Source: Ophiura sarsii
Lineage: Eukaryota > Echinodermata > Ophiuroidea > Amphilepidida > Ophiuridae
DNA: 64,000 bases
Direction: 5' to 3'
Assembly (NCBI GenBank): GCA_035610835.1
Contig: CM069443.1
Coordinates: 64,203,577-64,267,576 of the forward strand
Below are positions 9,462-19,958 of the stretch, in pieces. A program made the position numbers and the translations under genes. Position 1 is the first letter of the stretch; each line of letters opens with the position of its first letter. The notes below the pieces were generated by a model, which was not told the DNA's origin, made no database searches, and was given only the letters and a program-made list of their open reading frames with translations.

Positions 9462-12400
9462 GTGAGTTTTTTTATTAGTTTGTGGAGAAATCTTGGAGAA
9501 AATATAGGCCTAATAATTATAAAGCTTTATTAAATTATTAAAATGGTGCCAAATTCGGCACTTTAAACATAAACAAGTTGACAAAACCTTAGGCCAAGGC
9601 CAGTCGCAGATTGTGGCGATTTGGATTCGCTCAAGTGGATTATGAAACGCAAATCGCTCAAAGCAACTCGAAAGATCAAACGACCAGTCGTGCTACTGCT
9701 AGTGCTAGTCTGCCTATCTCGATACACTTACAAGTTACAGTACAGTAACTTTACAGCGTCAGCGTCAACATTTTGAAATTCGAAATGGCAAAGACTATTC
9801 GCCCGTACAGACGGCTGTATGCAGCCATAAGGACGTCCAATGCTTCTGTCAATCACAAGTTCTTTCTATTGTCTGGCGATACGAACTTGTTTACCGTGCA
9901 TCAGCTCAGTGCGTTTTCAATCACTTGATCGATCAAATATCAACTAAACGACTTGGTCGGTTGTCATCAATAGTACATGTAGTATTGCCCACCGGTTTTA
10001 CTAGGAAAGGTTTCTTTGTTTTATATTGGTTTTACCATGGTTTTACCCACTAAATAGTATGAGACTACAGACATTAAGATTGTTTGGCATTGTTTCAAAC
10101 ATTACTAAAAAAATACTTTTCATAATTTGTGTCAATCTTTCGGAAATGTTTCGTCGCGGGGATTGGGGTGCAGGGAACAAGACTAGCATAGCTCAAGAGC
10201 AAGTAGACTGGGCGATCGATTGGCGGCCCGTGTTTACATCTTCATGTACAATTGATCACCGAGTGATTGAAAACGCACTGATGCACGGTAAACAAGTTCG
10301 TATCGCCAGACAAAAGAAAAAACTTGTGATTGACTAAAGCAGTGGACGTCCTTATGGCCGTCTGTATTCGCCCGGGTACCCTGTAGCTAATGCTAATGCC
10401 CGGGCAACTATTGAGGGCGCTATATCGCTGCAGCTAAAGGCTGCAATTATATTGCCAGGGATGCCAGGGCTACTATTGAGGGCGCTCTATAATTGACCCT
10501 GCAGCTAAACCCTGAACATCTATTCGCTGGGGTAACTATTGTTGGCGCTATATCATTGACCCTGCCCTGAAGCTAAAAACCGAAAATCAATTCACCTGTT
10601 CCGAAAATATCAATGCCACAAACTGGAATGAGGACCACCACAAATTAACATTTACCAATTTTGTCTTGACATGAACCACAGTCTGTCAGTAATATTTGTC
10701 AGCAAAAAAAAAAAAAGGAAAATTGACCGACCGACCAGATTTATGGCATTTGAGGGCAACACAACAACCTTTTTTGCCCTTATTACCCTGTAAGATTCAA
10801 TATTTTCCCCCTTTTTTCCATTTTCCAGAGAAGGAATCAAGTGGGATGAGATGAATATATTACAGACATTTCACCCAGCAGACAAAGACTACGGTCATAT
10901 GAAGGTTGACGAACCAGACACCCCGTTCAATAAGGTTAAATATGCGGAGGGAGATGAAGCCATGAGCGATGAAGAGGGAGATAAGCAGCTATGTCCAGAT
11001 GCATTGTCCAAAAAGTAAGTCATATGAAGTTTGACGAACCAGACACCCCGTTCAACAAGGTTAAATATGCGGAGGGAGATGAAGCCATGAGCGATGAAGA
11101 GGGAGATAAGCAACTATGTCCAGATGCATTGTCCAAAAAGTAAGTCATAGGTTGACGAACCAGACCCCGATCAACAAGGTTAAATATGCGGAGGGAGATG
11201 AAGCCATGAGCGATGAAGAGGGAGATAAGCAGCTATGTCCAGATGCATTGTCCAAAAAGTAAGTCATATGAAGGTTGACGAGCCAGACACCCCACCCCGT
11301 TCAACAGGGTTCTAGTTACGGTGGGCGGCACTTGGCGGGGCCGCCCGGCACTGACAATATCTGCCCAGCACTCTAAAAAAAAGGTTCCTATTTTGTAAAA
11401 AAAATGTTTAACAATTTGTGGATAAAATCATTAAACTGCCTCATAAAACAAGAAATTATGTGGCAGTAACCCTCAGAGTGCATTAAAATACCCTAAAAAG
11501 ACATTAAAAAGGCCTCTGGATCCCATGCCATGATCCACTGCACTTCGTTCGCTACACTTTCTCCGTTCGCCGTCAGTAAATTTACCCGGCACTAAGATGG
11601 TCCTGGCTAGAACCCTGCCGTTCAATAAGGTTAAATATGCGGAGGGAGATGAAGCCATGAGCGATGAAGAGGGAGATAAGCAGCTATGTCCAGATGCATT
11701 GTCCAAAAAGTAAGTTCAAATATATGGATGGAAATGAAGCCATGAGCAATAATGAGGGATACAAGCAGCTATGTCCAGATGCATTGTCCAAAAAGTAAGT
11801 TCAAATATACAGATGGAAATAAAGCCATGAGCAATAATGAGGGATATATTAGCAGCTATGTCCAGATGCATTGTCCAAAAAGTAAGTTCAAATATATGGA
11901 TGGAAATGAAGCCATGAGCAATGAAGAGGGATATAAGCAGCTATGTCCAGATGCATTGTCCAAAAAGTAAGTTTATACGGATGGTAATGAAGCCATAAGC
12001 GATGAAGCCATGAGTGATGAAGAGGGAGATAAGCAGCTATGTCAAGATGCATTGTCTAAAAAGTAAGTTCATATCGACGCTGTTCTGTTACAACCTTTTA
12101 TCTCCATCTGGCCCTTCATAATGTATAAAGCAGGGTTTCTCAACAAGTGACCTGCAGGCCAAATCCGGCCCATCAAGCAATGTTGAATGGCCCTTGAAAA
12201 TCTCTAAAAACAAATAAAAACATAACAAAAAGGACTAAAGAAGGCAATTTGGCCCCTGAGATGTGTTTCTTTAAATATTTTTGGCCCTCCACCATAATTA
12301 GTTGAGAACCCCCAGTATAAAGTAATACTTCCTATGTGTGTATAACCATTGGAAAGTTTTACTTTATACATGCTGAAGGGCCTGAAAATATACCAGCGAC

Positions 12401-15400
12401 GATATTCTTATCATTTCTCCATTGGCACAGCCATAGGAGGCCATTTAAAATAGTTTGCACAGCCATTTTTCAAAATTACACACCCAATTATCTGATTACA
12501 TGACCTAAATTTATCTTTAAACAAAATTTCATTTCTCCATTTTCGAACCTAATCTTTTTAATTTACGCACATAGAGTTCCCTGTTGAATCATGCCCAAAC
12601 CACTGATATGGAGGCTTAGTTATTACTTCTGTAAAACCTGATCCATAGAATCCCATCACAGGGAAAAAAGGTGTGAAAGTGTTCTGAGTCTTGACATTGG
12701 TTGAACCATTGATGGGTAATGAAAAGAATAAATCGTTGTTAAAGATTAATTTACATTAAAATGTGTATCAAAAACACAAGTGTCTTCAAACAGTGTACCC
12801 AGTGTTCTAAGGAGTAAGAACCAGAATGTCGGTTAATACCTGATCTTCCAAGTTATATCTTTCTTTTTTTCAAGATTTAAATTTTACATAATAGACGTTA
12901 TTCATAATTGGCGATTTCGTGTCTAAAGAGGGAGACATACTCGATAAACATACAATCTGGTACTTTTACTGCAATGTAATGAACCGTAACATTTCATTTC
13001 AAACTAGTGGATTAGAAAGTTTATACTTTCAAGTTTATTTCACGAATGTAATAAGGTCAAATATTGAACAGCTCAGAAGTATGAATCATTTTTTATGATT
13101 GGTGCAAAGTTCACCACATTGAAAAACTACATCGTTAGCCTCGTTTTCAGAGCACTAATTGCTCTGAGCATGCTCAGTTGGATAGCACGGTCCTCTTTTG
13201 AAGTAAATGCGCCAATTATGAATAACTTCTATTGGTCAAAATATTACTACTGTAAAACACTATAATTTTGTGGATACTTTATTTTGGCAAATTTAAAGTA
13301 ACTGCTATTTTAGCGGGCATTTAATTTGGCGAATCTGGAAATGTTACTGTTACTTTCAATGCAAAATTGTTAGTTTCACGGGTATTTAATTTCCCGAATC
13401 CGCATCTATCCCGAAATTTGTGAAATTAAATCCATCGCAAAATTAAGTGGTTTTACATTATTCTCATCCTCACAGGTTGGAGTGTGACAGTATACAAAAA
13501 AGGTGGTGGGAAAAAGATGCGGGTGAGGAATCCAGCAGTGATGAAGAGGAAGAACATCTAACAGAGGAACAAAAAGGTTGGTATGGGCCCAGGGAAGGGA
13601 ATAGTAGGGGCCTGTTACACACAATGGGCCGGGGAAGGGAATAGTAGGGGCCTGTTACACACAATGAGCCAGGGAAGGGAATAGTAGGGGCCTGTTACAC
13701 ACAATGGGCCGGGGAAGGGAATAGTAGGCCTGTTACACATAATGAGCCAGGGAAGGGAATAGTAGGGGCCTGTTACACACAATGAGCCAGGGAAGGGAAT
13801 AGTAGGGGCCTGTTACACACAATGGGCCGGGGAAGGGAATAGTAGGCCTGTTACACATAATGAGCCAGGGAAGGGAATAGTAGGGGCCTGTTACACACAA
13901 TGGGCCGGGGAAGGGAATAGTAGGCCTGTTACACACAATGAGCCAGGGAAGGGAATAGTAGGGGCCTGTTACACACAATGAGCCAGGGAAGGGAATAGTA
14001 TAGGGGCCTGTTACACACAATGGGCCGGGGAAGGGAATAGTATAGGGGCCTGTTAAATTTTCTTGGAAGCAGGCAGGGTGTAGATACTCAGGGGGGAGAT
14101 GGGTCACATTTTGCAAGAAATCCCTATTAGACATGCGGTATGATTTAGTGCTGAAAAACCCTAAAGCACAAAAATGACAAATTGGTCTATTTTATTCCTT
14201 AGAACAGCTGTAAAAGCTATTATTGTCATCTAAGAAATATTACTATTCAAATTCGTGTCAAATTTAGCCGGCTAGTGACAACCCCGAACATGGTCGTGTT
14301 TTGCAAAAATCATGTAAACACAGTGAAATCAGTCATTTTAGGTATAGAAAACCCCAAAATACAGATAATAAGGGTCAAAGCAGCAGTTTGAGGTTAAAAA
14401 AACCCGTTAAATATGGGTCATGGTTTCAAACCTCCAGCGGCCTCAAAATTGATGCATTCCAAAGTTTGAGTTGCATAACTTCAATGGTGCTTATTTTAGA
14501 AGTACAAGGTCGCAAGATATATGCTAGGGACAGGGATTTTGCGCTTTTTAAAAGCACTAAAAGTGCTGCTTGATTTTGGAAAAAGTGCTTTTTGGAGCAA
14601 AAGGTGCTTTTTTAGGTAAAAGGTGCTTTTTTTTTAGTAAAAGGTGCTTTTATTCACCAAAATTATGCCATGCGTTAAAAATAAATCCAAAAGCGATTAT
14701 ATTCCATGTTTCCATGTTGACGTATTTCTTTTTTCATTGTCAAAACCATCATTTTTCATTCAAAACTACATTCAAACTAAACTAAGTGTAGAATAAACAC
14801 TTCCACGGTTATGTAACTTGTTGATTTTTAGGTAGATGGACATTATTTGTTAAATATTTAGACAATTTTGAAAAAAAAATGCTGTGTGATGAAAAAGTGC
14901 TATTTTGGGCAAAAGGTGCTTTTTTTTGTGCTTTTGCGCTTTTGAGCATTTTCCCTGTCCTTAATATATGCCCATTGAGTAGTACACTAACTGGCTGGTG
15001 GTTAACCACCTTTGGCAGTAATTCACCACATTTTAGTCTATAATTTGTAAATGGAACATTTCTGGCCCCTAAGATTTTACAGACATAATGAAAAAATATG
15101 GGGATTCTCCTGATATCAAAATTTCTTGGTGTGAAAAAAAAATCATAGCCCAAAAAAAGTGATACACCTTTAAGCTTGGGACAGTGATTTGTGTGTATTT
15201 TGCTTATCTGGAGTGAGAAGTTGAAGTATTTTTCAATATGTTTATTTACAATGCAATCAGAGGAAGTCAGGGATATTGATAGATGGTAAAGAAGTCTGGC
15301 AGAGGTAGACAAAATATGTCCATAAAATGGTAGAGATAATTGTATTAAATTACACATTAAATGCTGGTTTTTGTCTCGCCTGAACTTGTTCAGAAAGAGA

Positions 15401-15415
15401 CTTAGTGGCCACTTT

Positions 15416-15461
<46 letters not shown>

Positions 15462-18335
15462 CGACCTAAGAGACAAGAAATCTGGAGATCCGTAAGGCCT
15501 ATCTTGATGGGACTTAATGTAGGGAAGGGGGTGGTGCGTTCTGTTACTGATTGAATTTTCAAGGTCATTGGAGGTCATTCAAGGTCATTGGGGTCAAATA
15601 TGCTTTAAAACTTTTGTGACGCGTTGTAACGCGATATCTAGAGATCCGTAAGGCCTATCTTGATGGGACTTGATGTCAGGGAAGGGGGTGGTGTGTTCTT
15701 TTGCTGATTAGATTTGCAAGGTCATTCAAGGTCATCGGGGTCAAATATGGGGTCAAATAGATCCATAAGGCCTATATTGATGAGATTTGGTGGAGGGAAG
15801 GGGAGTGGTGTGTTCATTTTGCTGAATAAATTTTCAAGGTCATCAGAGGTCATTCAAGGTCACCGGGGGTCAAATAAGATCCGTAAGGCCTATCTTGATT
15901 GGCTTTGGTGGAGGGAAGGGGGGTGGTGTATTCTTTTTGCTGATTAAATTTTCAAGGTCATCGGAGGTCATTCAAGGTCATCTGGGGTCAAATAAGATCC
16001 GTAAGGCCTATCTTGATGGGATTTGGTGGACGGAAGAGGGATGGTGTGTTCTTTTTGTTGATTAATTTTTCGAGGTCATCAGAGGTCATCTGGGGTCAAA
16101 TAAGATCCGTAAGGCCTATCTTGATGTGATTTGGTGGATGGAAGGGGGTTGGTGTGTTCTTTTTGCTGATTAAATTTTCAAGGTCATCGGAGGTCATCTG
16201 GGGTCAAATAAGATCCGTAAGGCCTATCTTGATAGGATTTGGTGGACGGAAGAGGGATGGTGTGTTATTTTTGCTGATTGATTTTTCGAGGTCATCTGAG
16301 GTCATCTGGGGTCAAATAAGATCCGCAAGTCCTATCTTGATGTGATTTGGTGGAGGGAAGGGGGTTGGTGTGTTCTTTTTGCTGATTAAATTTTTCAAGG
16401 TCATCAGGTCATTCAAGGTCAAATAAGATCCGTAAGGCCTCTCTTGATGGGATTTGGTGGAAGGAAGCTGGATGGTGTGTTCTTTTTGCTGATTAATTTT
16501 ACGAGGTCATTCAAGGTCATCTGGGGTCAAATAAGATCCGTAAGGCGTATCTTGATTATATTTGGTGGAGAGACGGGGTGTGGTGTGTTCTTTTTGCTGA
16601 TTAATTTTTCAAGGTCATCTGGGGTCAAATAAGATCCGTAAGGCCTATCTTGATGGGATTTGGTGGAGGGAAGGGGGATGGTGTGTTCTTTTTGCTGATT
16701 AAATTTTCAAGGTCATCAGAGGTCATTTAAGGTCAAATATGGGGTCAAATAGATCAGTAGGGCCTATCTTGATGGGACTTTGTGGAGGGAAAGGGGGGTG
16801 TATTCTTTTTGTTGATTACATTTTCAAGGTCATTGGAGGTCATTCAAGATCGTCTGGGGTCCCCTAAAATGTCTTGCCTCCTTTTGCCCCCCCCCCCCCC
16901 CCCCAAATTATGATGCTGGCGCCGCCACTGCATAGTCCAAAGGGGGTGGGGTACCATCTATCTCAACTTTGAAGGGCCATAAAGCGGAAACGATTAGTTT
17001 GTGTTCCGCAAAATTTTTAGTACTGGGTAACATTTGAGCATCCCTTAAGGTATTACATCCCTTGCATTAACTACAATGCATACCTCTGTGACAGTGCTAC
17101 ATTGTATCATATGTTTCATCATCATTTCTTTCAAGTCACTTTTGATGAACAGGCGAGACACGCCGTTCGAGAACCGCCTTGTTTATTTATCGATTGATTC
17201 ATTCATTGATAGATTCTTTCATTCATTACCATACTTCGTTAGCAACGGTCAAAACAGAGCAGGGCTACAGGCCGTTTTCTCCAAGATTTGACGAAACGAT
17301 TTACAAGGGTGACACAATCAAAGTTGAACTGCAGCATTAGCTCTATCATTTAGTTGAGTGATTATTGCGCCTACTCAAGGAGCATATATTGAAAAGAGCC
17401 CTTGTTGTCTAAAAAAATGGGGCTCCCTCATGAATTTAGTCGATTTTGGGGAGGAAATGGCCCATGTAATGAATTATTTTGACCCCTGCTCATTAGATCA
17501 TCATCAACCTACTGTAAAAGTAGAAATTTTCGCAGGGTTTTTATTTTCGCGAATTTCGCGAATCAATCCTCATCCGCGAAAATATAAACTCGTGAAAATT
17601 ATTGAATTCCATTGACTTTTGTTCACAAATGTTGAAAATCGTGAAAATAAAAAATCGCGAAATGCCTGTTATGACCATTTTCGTGAAAATATTTTATCGC
17701 GAAAATATTGACTCTTACAGTATATTTCCAATTCATTATTCATTTACCCTCTCATCCATCCTTCAATCATCCATCCGTCCCCCTTCCATTAATGCATGGT
17801 TTGATCTGTTCCAAATTGGTGAATCCTCCTTACAGCAGCGAATAAATTCAGAAGGATGCAGCCGTGCATGAAGGCAACAAGCACACTGTGTATCATATGC
17901 GTGACCAGGTGTGCAGTAAAAACAGCATGCATGTCACCGTATTCTTGTCGCCCTAAGCTTGGATTATTTTTTGCACACAGAGAGATAAAACCCGAATATT
18001 TCTCGCCAATTTAGAGCTGATTAAACTCTAGATGATATTCACTCGTGTATTTTAACATACTTTTCTGCCATTGATTGATTGATTCCACAGACGAAAGAGC
18101 CCAGTTCCAAAACAAGAGAAAACACCACTACAATGAAGCCCAGAACATGCAGCTAGCAAAACAACTCATAGAGCAAGAATTGGCAGAATTGGAGGAAGAA
18201 GAGGCCATGGCCAAATCCTCCGCTATTCAAGGAACTGATGGGGCAGTGGCAGGGACCTCTGACCCCCAAACAGCTGAGTCATCACAGGATGTTGACAAGC
18301 ATGCTGGGAAGACGGAGGAAGCCATGCAGCAATGA
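9346..18335 (+). CDS. PPP1R2: PPP1R2-like protein phosphatase 1 inhibitor-2, 4 exons
   Basis: Family knowledge: inhibitor-2 binds the PP1 catalytic subunit and blocks its active site; phosphorylation of a TP threonine by GSK3/CDK reactivates the complex. Exons 9346-9461, 10829-11014, 13476-13576 and 18091-18335 join in frame to 215 aa (human 205). Seen: KGILK at 22-26 (PP1-binding SILK-type motif); KWDEMNIL at 43-50; HPADKDYG at 54-61; MKVDEPDTP with Thr70, the regulatory site; an acidic SSSDEEEE at 120-127, a likely CK2 target; KRKHHYNE at 143-150 including the HYNE box that enters the PP1 active site; and an acidic helical tail. All junctions are GT/AG with phases 2, 2, 1. Exon 2 is followed by an 8-unit array of its own 3' part. 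Confidence 0.94.
9806..10366. mobile_element. Foldback element in PPP1R2 intron 1
   Basis: 561 bp with long inverted arms (about 140 bp) starting TACAGACGGC and ending GCCGTCTGTA. A perfect 8-bp target duplication TTCGCCCG lies at 9798-9805 and 10367-10374. The 103-codon frame inside is not a gene. Confidence 0.9.
10385..10600. repeat. Short tandem repeat in PPP1R2 intron 1
   Basis: Two to three imperfect units of about 80-90 bp carrying ACTATTGAGGGCGCTATAT and GACCCTGCAGCTAAA. Confidence 0.65.
10829..11014 (+). CDS. PPP1R2: PPP1R2 exon 2 ([19 protein letters not shown] site)
   Basis: 186 nt. Acceptor TTTTTTCCATTTTCCAG, donor AAAAA/GTAAGT. It is the first and only full copy of the array that follows; later units lack the acceptor and the KWDEMNIL part. 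Confidence 0.93.
11015..12063 (+). repeat. Array of PPP1R2 exon-2 3' parts, each with GTAAGT donor
   Basis: Seven extra units after exon 2. GT donors lie at 11015, 11140, 11259, 11710, 11795, 11882, 11967 and 12063. Units 2-4 keep the [21 protein letters not shown] segment (about 119-130 bp); units 5-8 are shorter (85-96 bp), start at the FKY segment and have drifted. Every unit ends in the nearly invariant GCATTGTCCAAAAAGTAAG. In the exon frame the donor reads AAA AAG TAA, a stop. Unit 4 is split by a hAT-type insertion at 11305-11617. Confidence 0.9.
11305..11617. mobile_element. hAT-type MITE inside array unit 4
   Basis: 313 bp with perfect 11-bp inverted ends CAGGGTTCTAG / CTAGAACCCTG and a perfect 8-bp target duplication CCGTTCAA (11297-11304 and 11618-11625). 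CAGGG ends plus an 8-bp duplication are typical of hAT. No transposase. It inserted after the array unit existed. Confidence 0.92.
12131..12314. mobile_element. hAT-type MITE in PPP1R2 intron 2
   Basis: 184 bp. Left CAGGGTTTCTCAAC, right GTTGAGAACCCCCA, perfect 8-bp duplication GTATAAAG at 12123-12130 and 12315-12322. Internal GGCCCATC and TTTGGCCCTCC resemble hAT-derived repeats of other animals. Confidence 0.9.
12890..13233. mobile_element. MITE family B, copy 1
   Basis: Ends AATAGACGTTATTCATAATT and its complement AATTATGAATAACTTCTATT. A second copy, inverted, at 22641-22990 shares the internal text (GAGCATGCTCAG, TAGTTTTTCAATGTGGTGAA in one orientation). Confidence 0.8.
13246..13460. mobile_element. 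MITE ending 15 bp before PPP1R2 exon 3
   Basis: Left TACTGTAAAACACTATAATT and right AATTAAGTGGTTTTACATTA are imperfect inverted ends. Its right end lies next to the acceptor of exon 3 (exon starts 13476), so it probably contributes part of the branch/pyrimidine region. Confidence 0.6.
13476..13576 (+). CDS. PPP1R2: PPP1R2 exon 3 (acidic SSSDEEEE)
   Basis: 101 nt. Acceptor TTCTCATCCTCACAG, donor AAAAAG/GTTGGTATG. Encodes [16 protein letters not shown] and then [16 protein letters not shown]. The donor is weak (GTTGGT) and is followed at once by a minisatellite. Confidence 0.9.
13583..14058 (+). repeat. 40-bp minisatellite abutting exon 3 donor
   Basis: About 12 copies of a roughly 40-bp unit (GGGAAGGGAATAGTAGGGG, CCTGTTACACACAATG), in two alternating variants (GGGCCGGGG and GAGCCAGGG). 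The array starts within about 10 bp of the exon 3 donor. Confidence 0.92.
14525..14963. mobile_element. hAT-like element in PPP1R2 intron 3
   Basis: 439 bp. Left end TAGGGACAGGGATTTTGCGC, right end TTTTCCCTGTCCTTA. Perfect 8-bp flanking duplication ATATATGC (14517-14524, 14964-14971). The inside holds four AAAAGGTGCTTTTT units. Confidence 0.85.
14985..15195. repeat. Dispersed repeat, copy also flanks the 8.7-kb element
   Basis: The text around TTTCTGGCCCCTAAGATTTT and ATGGGGATTCTCCTGATATC appears, reversed, on both outer sides of the insertion at 40415-49083 (40340-40414 and 49084-49330). Confidence 0.75.
15418..15461 (+). repeat. (CTGT)n microsatellite
   Basis: Eleven perfect tetranucleotide units. 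Confidence 0.95.
15470..16865 (+). repeat. Long-unit tandem repeat (about 90-140 bp)
   Basis: About 11-12 imperfect units. Each contains AGATCCGTAAGGCCTATCTT, GGTGGAGGGAAGGGGG, TTCTTTTTGCTGATTAA and AAGGTCATCTGGGGTCAAAT. A smaller array of the same family is at 55473-55760. Ends at a C-run (16889-16904). Open frames through it are artefacts. Confidence 0.9.
17513..17725. mobile_element. MITE with TACTGTAAAAGT ends
   Basis: Left TACTGTAAAAGTAGAAATTT, right GAAAATATTGACTCTTACAG; TA-bounded, Tc1/mariner-like. Internal TTTTCGCG repeats. Confidence 0.7.
17880..18035. repeat. Dispersed repeat, second copy at 27240-27400
   Basis: Shared phrases CATATGCGTGA, GCTTGGATTA and TTTCTCGCCAATTT link the two loci. 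It lies just upstream of the PPP1R2 exon 4 acceptor. Confidence 0.6.
18091..18335 (+). CDS. PPP1R2: PPP1R2 exon 4 (HYNE, acidic tail)
   Basis: Acceptor GATTGATTCCACAG. Encodes [19 protein letters not shown], then [18 protein letters not shown], and ends EEAMQQ stop. The HYNE box and following helix are the conserved PP1 active-site segment. An in-frame Met exists upstream (18075) but lies in the intron. Confidence 0.93.
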
Positions 18336-18789
18336 CAACCCTCAAATGAGTAGGATGTGTAACGCTTTATCTACTGTTTAAAATGTGCATCATGTTATAT
18401 GGATGTTGATCTAACTGTGCTAACCCTGTTTGTAACTCAGTGGAAATATAGCATCAGGGGTCTGTGGGGCTGGCCCATAGTTTTGGCCATGTGGATAACG
18501 TTTAAGCCATATGAAGACAGTTTAAGCTCTCGACTGAAATTTCTCTCTGTCATCAAGAAAATGACAAATGGCTGGGCGTTGGGTTTTTTCATTCCTGAAA
18601 AAGTATACACAACTTTGTGAGACCCACAGAGTTGATTTCTAGCTCAATCTGATCGACAAAGCAGCTTTTTTCACACTGACAACTTAACACCTGCTAGGAT
18701 AGACTCCAAGAAGCCATAGCAGGAGTTTTTAACCGCAGCTACAAATATGGATCACCAAATTGTCTGGTGGTGCAGACATTTAATGTGTC
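18336..18789 (+). other. PPP1R2 3'UTR or downstream
   Basis: No AATAAA before the MITE at 18790. The first is at 19009-19014, so the UTR may include the MITE or use a variant signal. Confidence 0.45.
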
Positions 18790-18968
18790 CAGCCCTCAAA
18801 TTAAGAAATGGAAAGGGCAAGGCAATTTTAGGCAATTTGAAAGGGGCACCAACTTCAACCAAGGCAATTATGTACTTTTCAATGGAGTAAAAACAGCCAG
18901 AAGTTGAGGGCATCGAGGTAACTAGGTGGGGTACCGACGGCAATTGCCTTCGGTTAATTTGAGGGCTG
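18790..18968. mobile_element. hAT-type MITE downstream of PPP1R2
   Basis: 179 bp, perfect 15-bp inverted ends CAGCCCTCAAATTAA / TTAATTTGAGGGCTG, perfect 8-bp duplication AATGTGTC at 18782-18789 and 18969-18976. Confidence 0.93.
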
Positions 18969-19008
18969 AATGTGTCATTATAACCCTAACTCCTGTAGTT
19001 ATTGAAAC

Positions 19009-19014
19009 AATAAA
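19009..19014 (+). terminator. Candidate poly(A) signal AATAAA for PPP1R2
   Basis: First AATAAA on the plus strand after the PPP1R2 stop, 674 bp downstream and beyond a MITE. Position only. Confidence 0.3.
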
Positions 19015-19360
19015 CAGGAGAAGGGGTTTAGGTGGGGATAATAAAAAAAATCCTGCTGTCCCTGCTGTGATTAGTTCATCTCTATGGTTGGCAAGCCAGT
19101 CAACCAGTGTACCGGTCACTTTGTAGCGAAACAAAATCAATCAAAAACGATGGTGCAGCATTATTTATACACTTATAAACATACATGTACAGAACAATTT
19201 TGAAGCAAGTGCTATCCTGAACATGAAGCCAGTGGAGAGATGCAAGCAGGTCCAGAGAACCAGCATATAGTGCTTGCTACTGGTCCTATATTTTATATTA
19301 TAGTAGAGATTTAATTAATCAATCAACCAATATAATGCAATCATGCAAAATTAGTCTTAA

Positions 19361-19958
19361 GGCGACCAAAAAAACAGGGGTAGAATTTCGTAACCAACCG
19401 CGAGGTAACGGATTCTTGCGGAAGGATTTGCGAGAATCCATGGATTCTCGCCAATTTTGAGAATCCATGGATTATTGCGAAATTAATGAAAATCATATCA
19501 AGAATAAAGCTATAAGCTTGCACAACTTTCAAATTCGGCATGTTTGTTGACTAAGGGTCAAATACCAGTCATCTAAGGTCCTGTTTTAGACTTAGAAAAG
19601 AAGAAAAAAAGAAAAAACAATTTTATTTATTTATTTTTTTGCACGCGAATCCACCTGGATTCACGCTGTAGTGATTTTACGCGAATCGATTCGCGGATTC
19701 GCACGGAAATTCTACCCCTGAAAAAAGAAACCGTGTTGTACGGGCAAACAGACCTTTCACGTCAGGTCGGTCGGTCAGGCTTTTTTTCCTAAAAAATCTG
19801 TAAAATCCAAAAAAAATCTGTACAGATTTTGCCGTATTGTGACAAGCTAAAAAATAAAATTGGGTCGGTGTTCATTTGAATGTGACATTTTTGTCACCGA
19901 TATCTAAAAAAAATAGGTGGGTCGGGCCCGTACAACAGGGTTTCTTTTTTTCGTCGCC
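19361..19958. mobile_element. MITE family D, interrupted in its left end
   Basis: The left end GGCGACCAAAAAAA is split by another element (19375-19720) and resumes AAGAAACCGTGTTGTACGGG. The right end is CCCGTACAACAGGG then TTTCTTTTTTTCGTCGCC. A second copy is at 38213-38490 and a fragment near 47679. Confidence 0.75.
19375..19720. mobile_element. CAGGGG-ended MITE nested in MITE D
   Basis: 346 bp with perfect 15-bp inverted ends CAGGGGTAGAATTTC / GAAATTCTACCCCTG in an A-tract (duplication AAAAAA or longer). Its inner part (CGAGAATCCATGGATTCTCG) recurs at 50850-51030. Confidence 0.82.

Noticed and set aside
11752..11970. 72-codon plus-strand frame over PPP1R2 array units 5-7
   Set aside because: An off-frame reading of the exon-derived repeat, not an extra protein.
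13733..14134. 133-codon frame of repeated [15 protein letters not shown] text
   Set aside because: Translation of the 40-bp minisatellite; its period is not a multiple of three and the frame is kept only by chance variants.
14809..15357. 182-codon minus-strand open frame
   Set aside because: Runs across the border of a hAT-like element (14525-14963) and a dispersed repeat whose other copy does not keep the frame.
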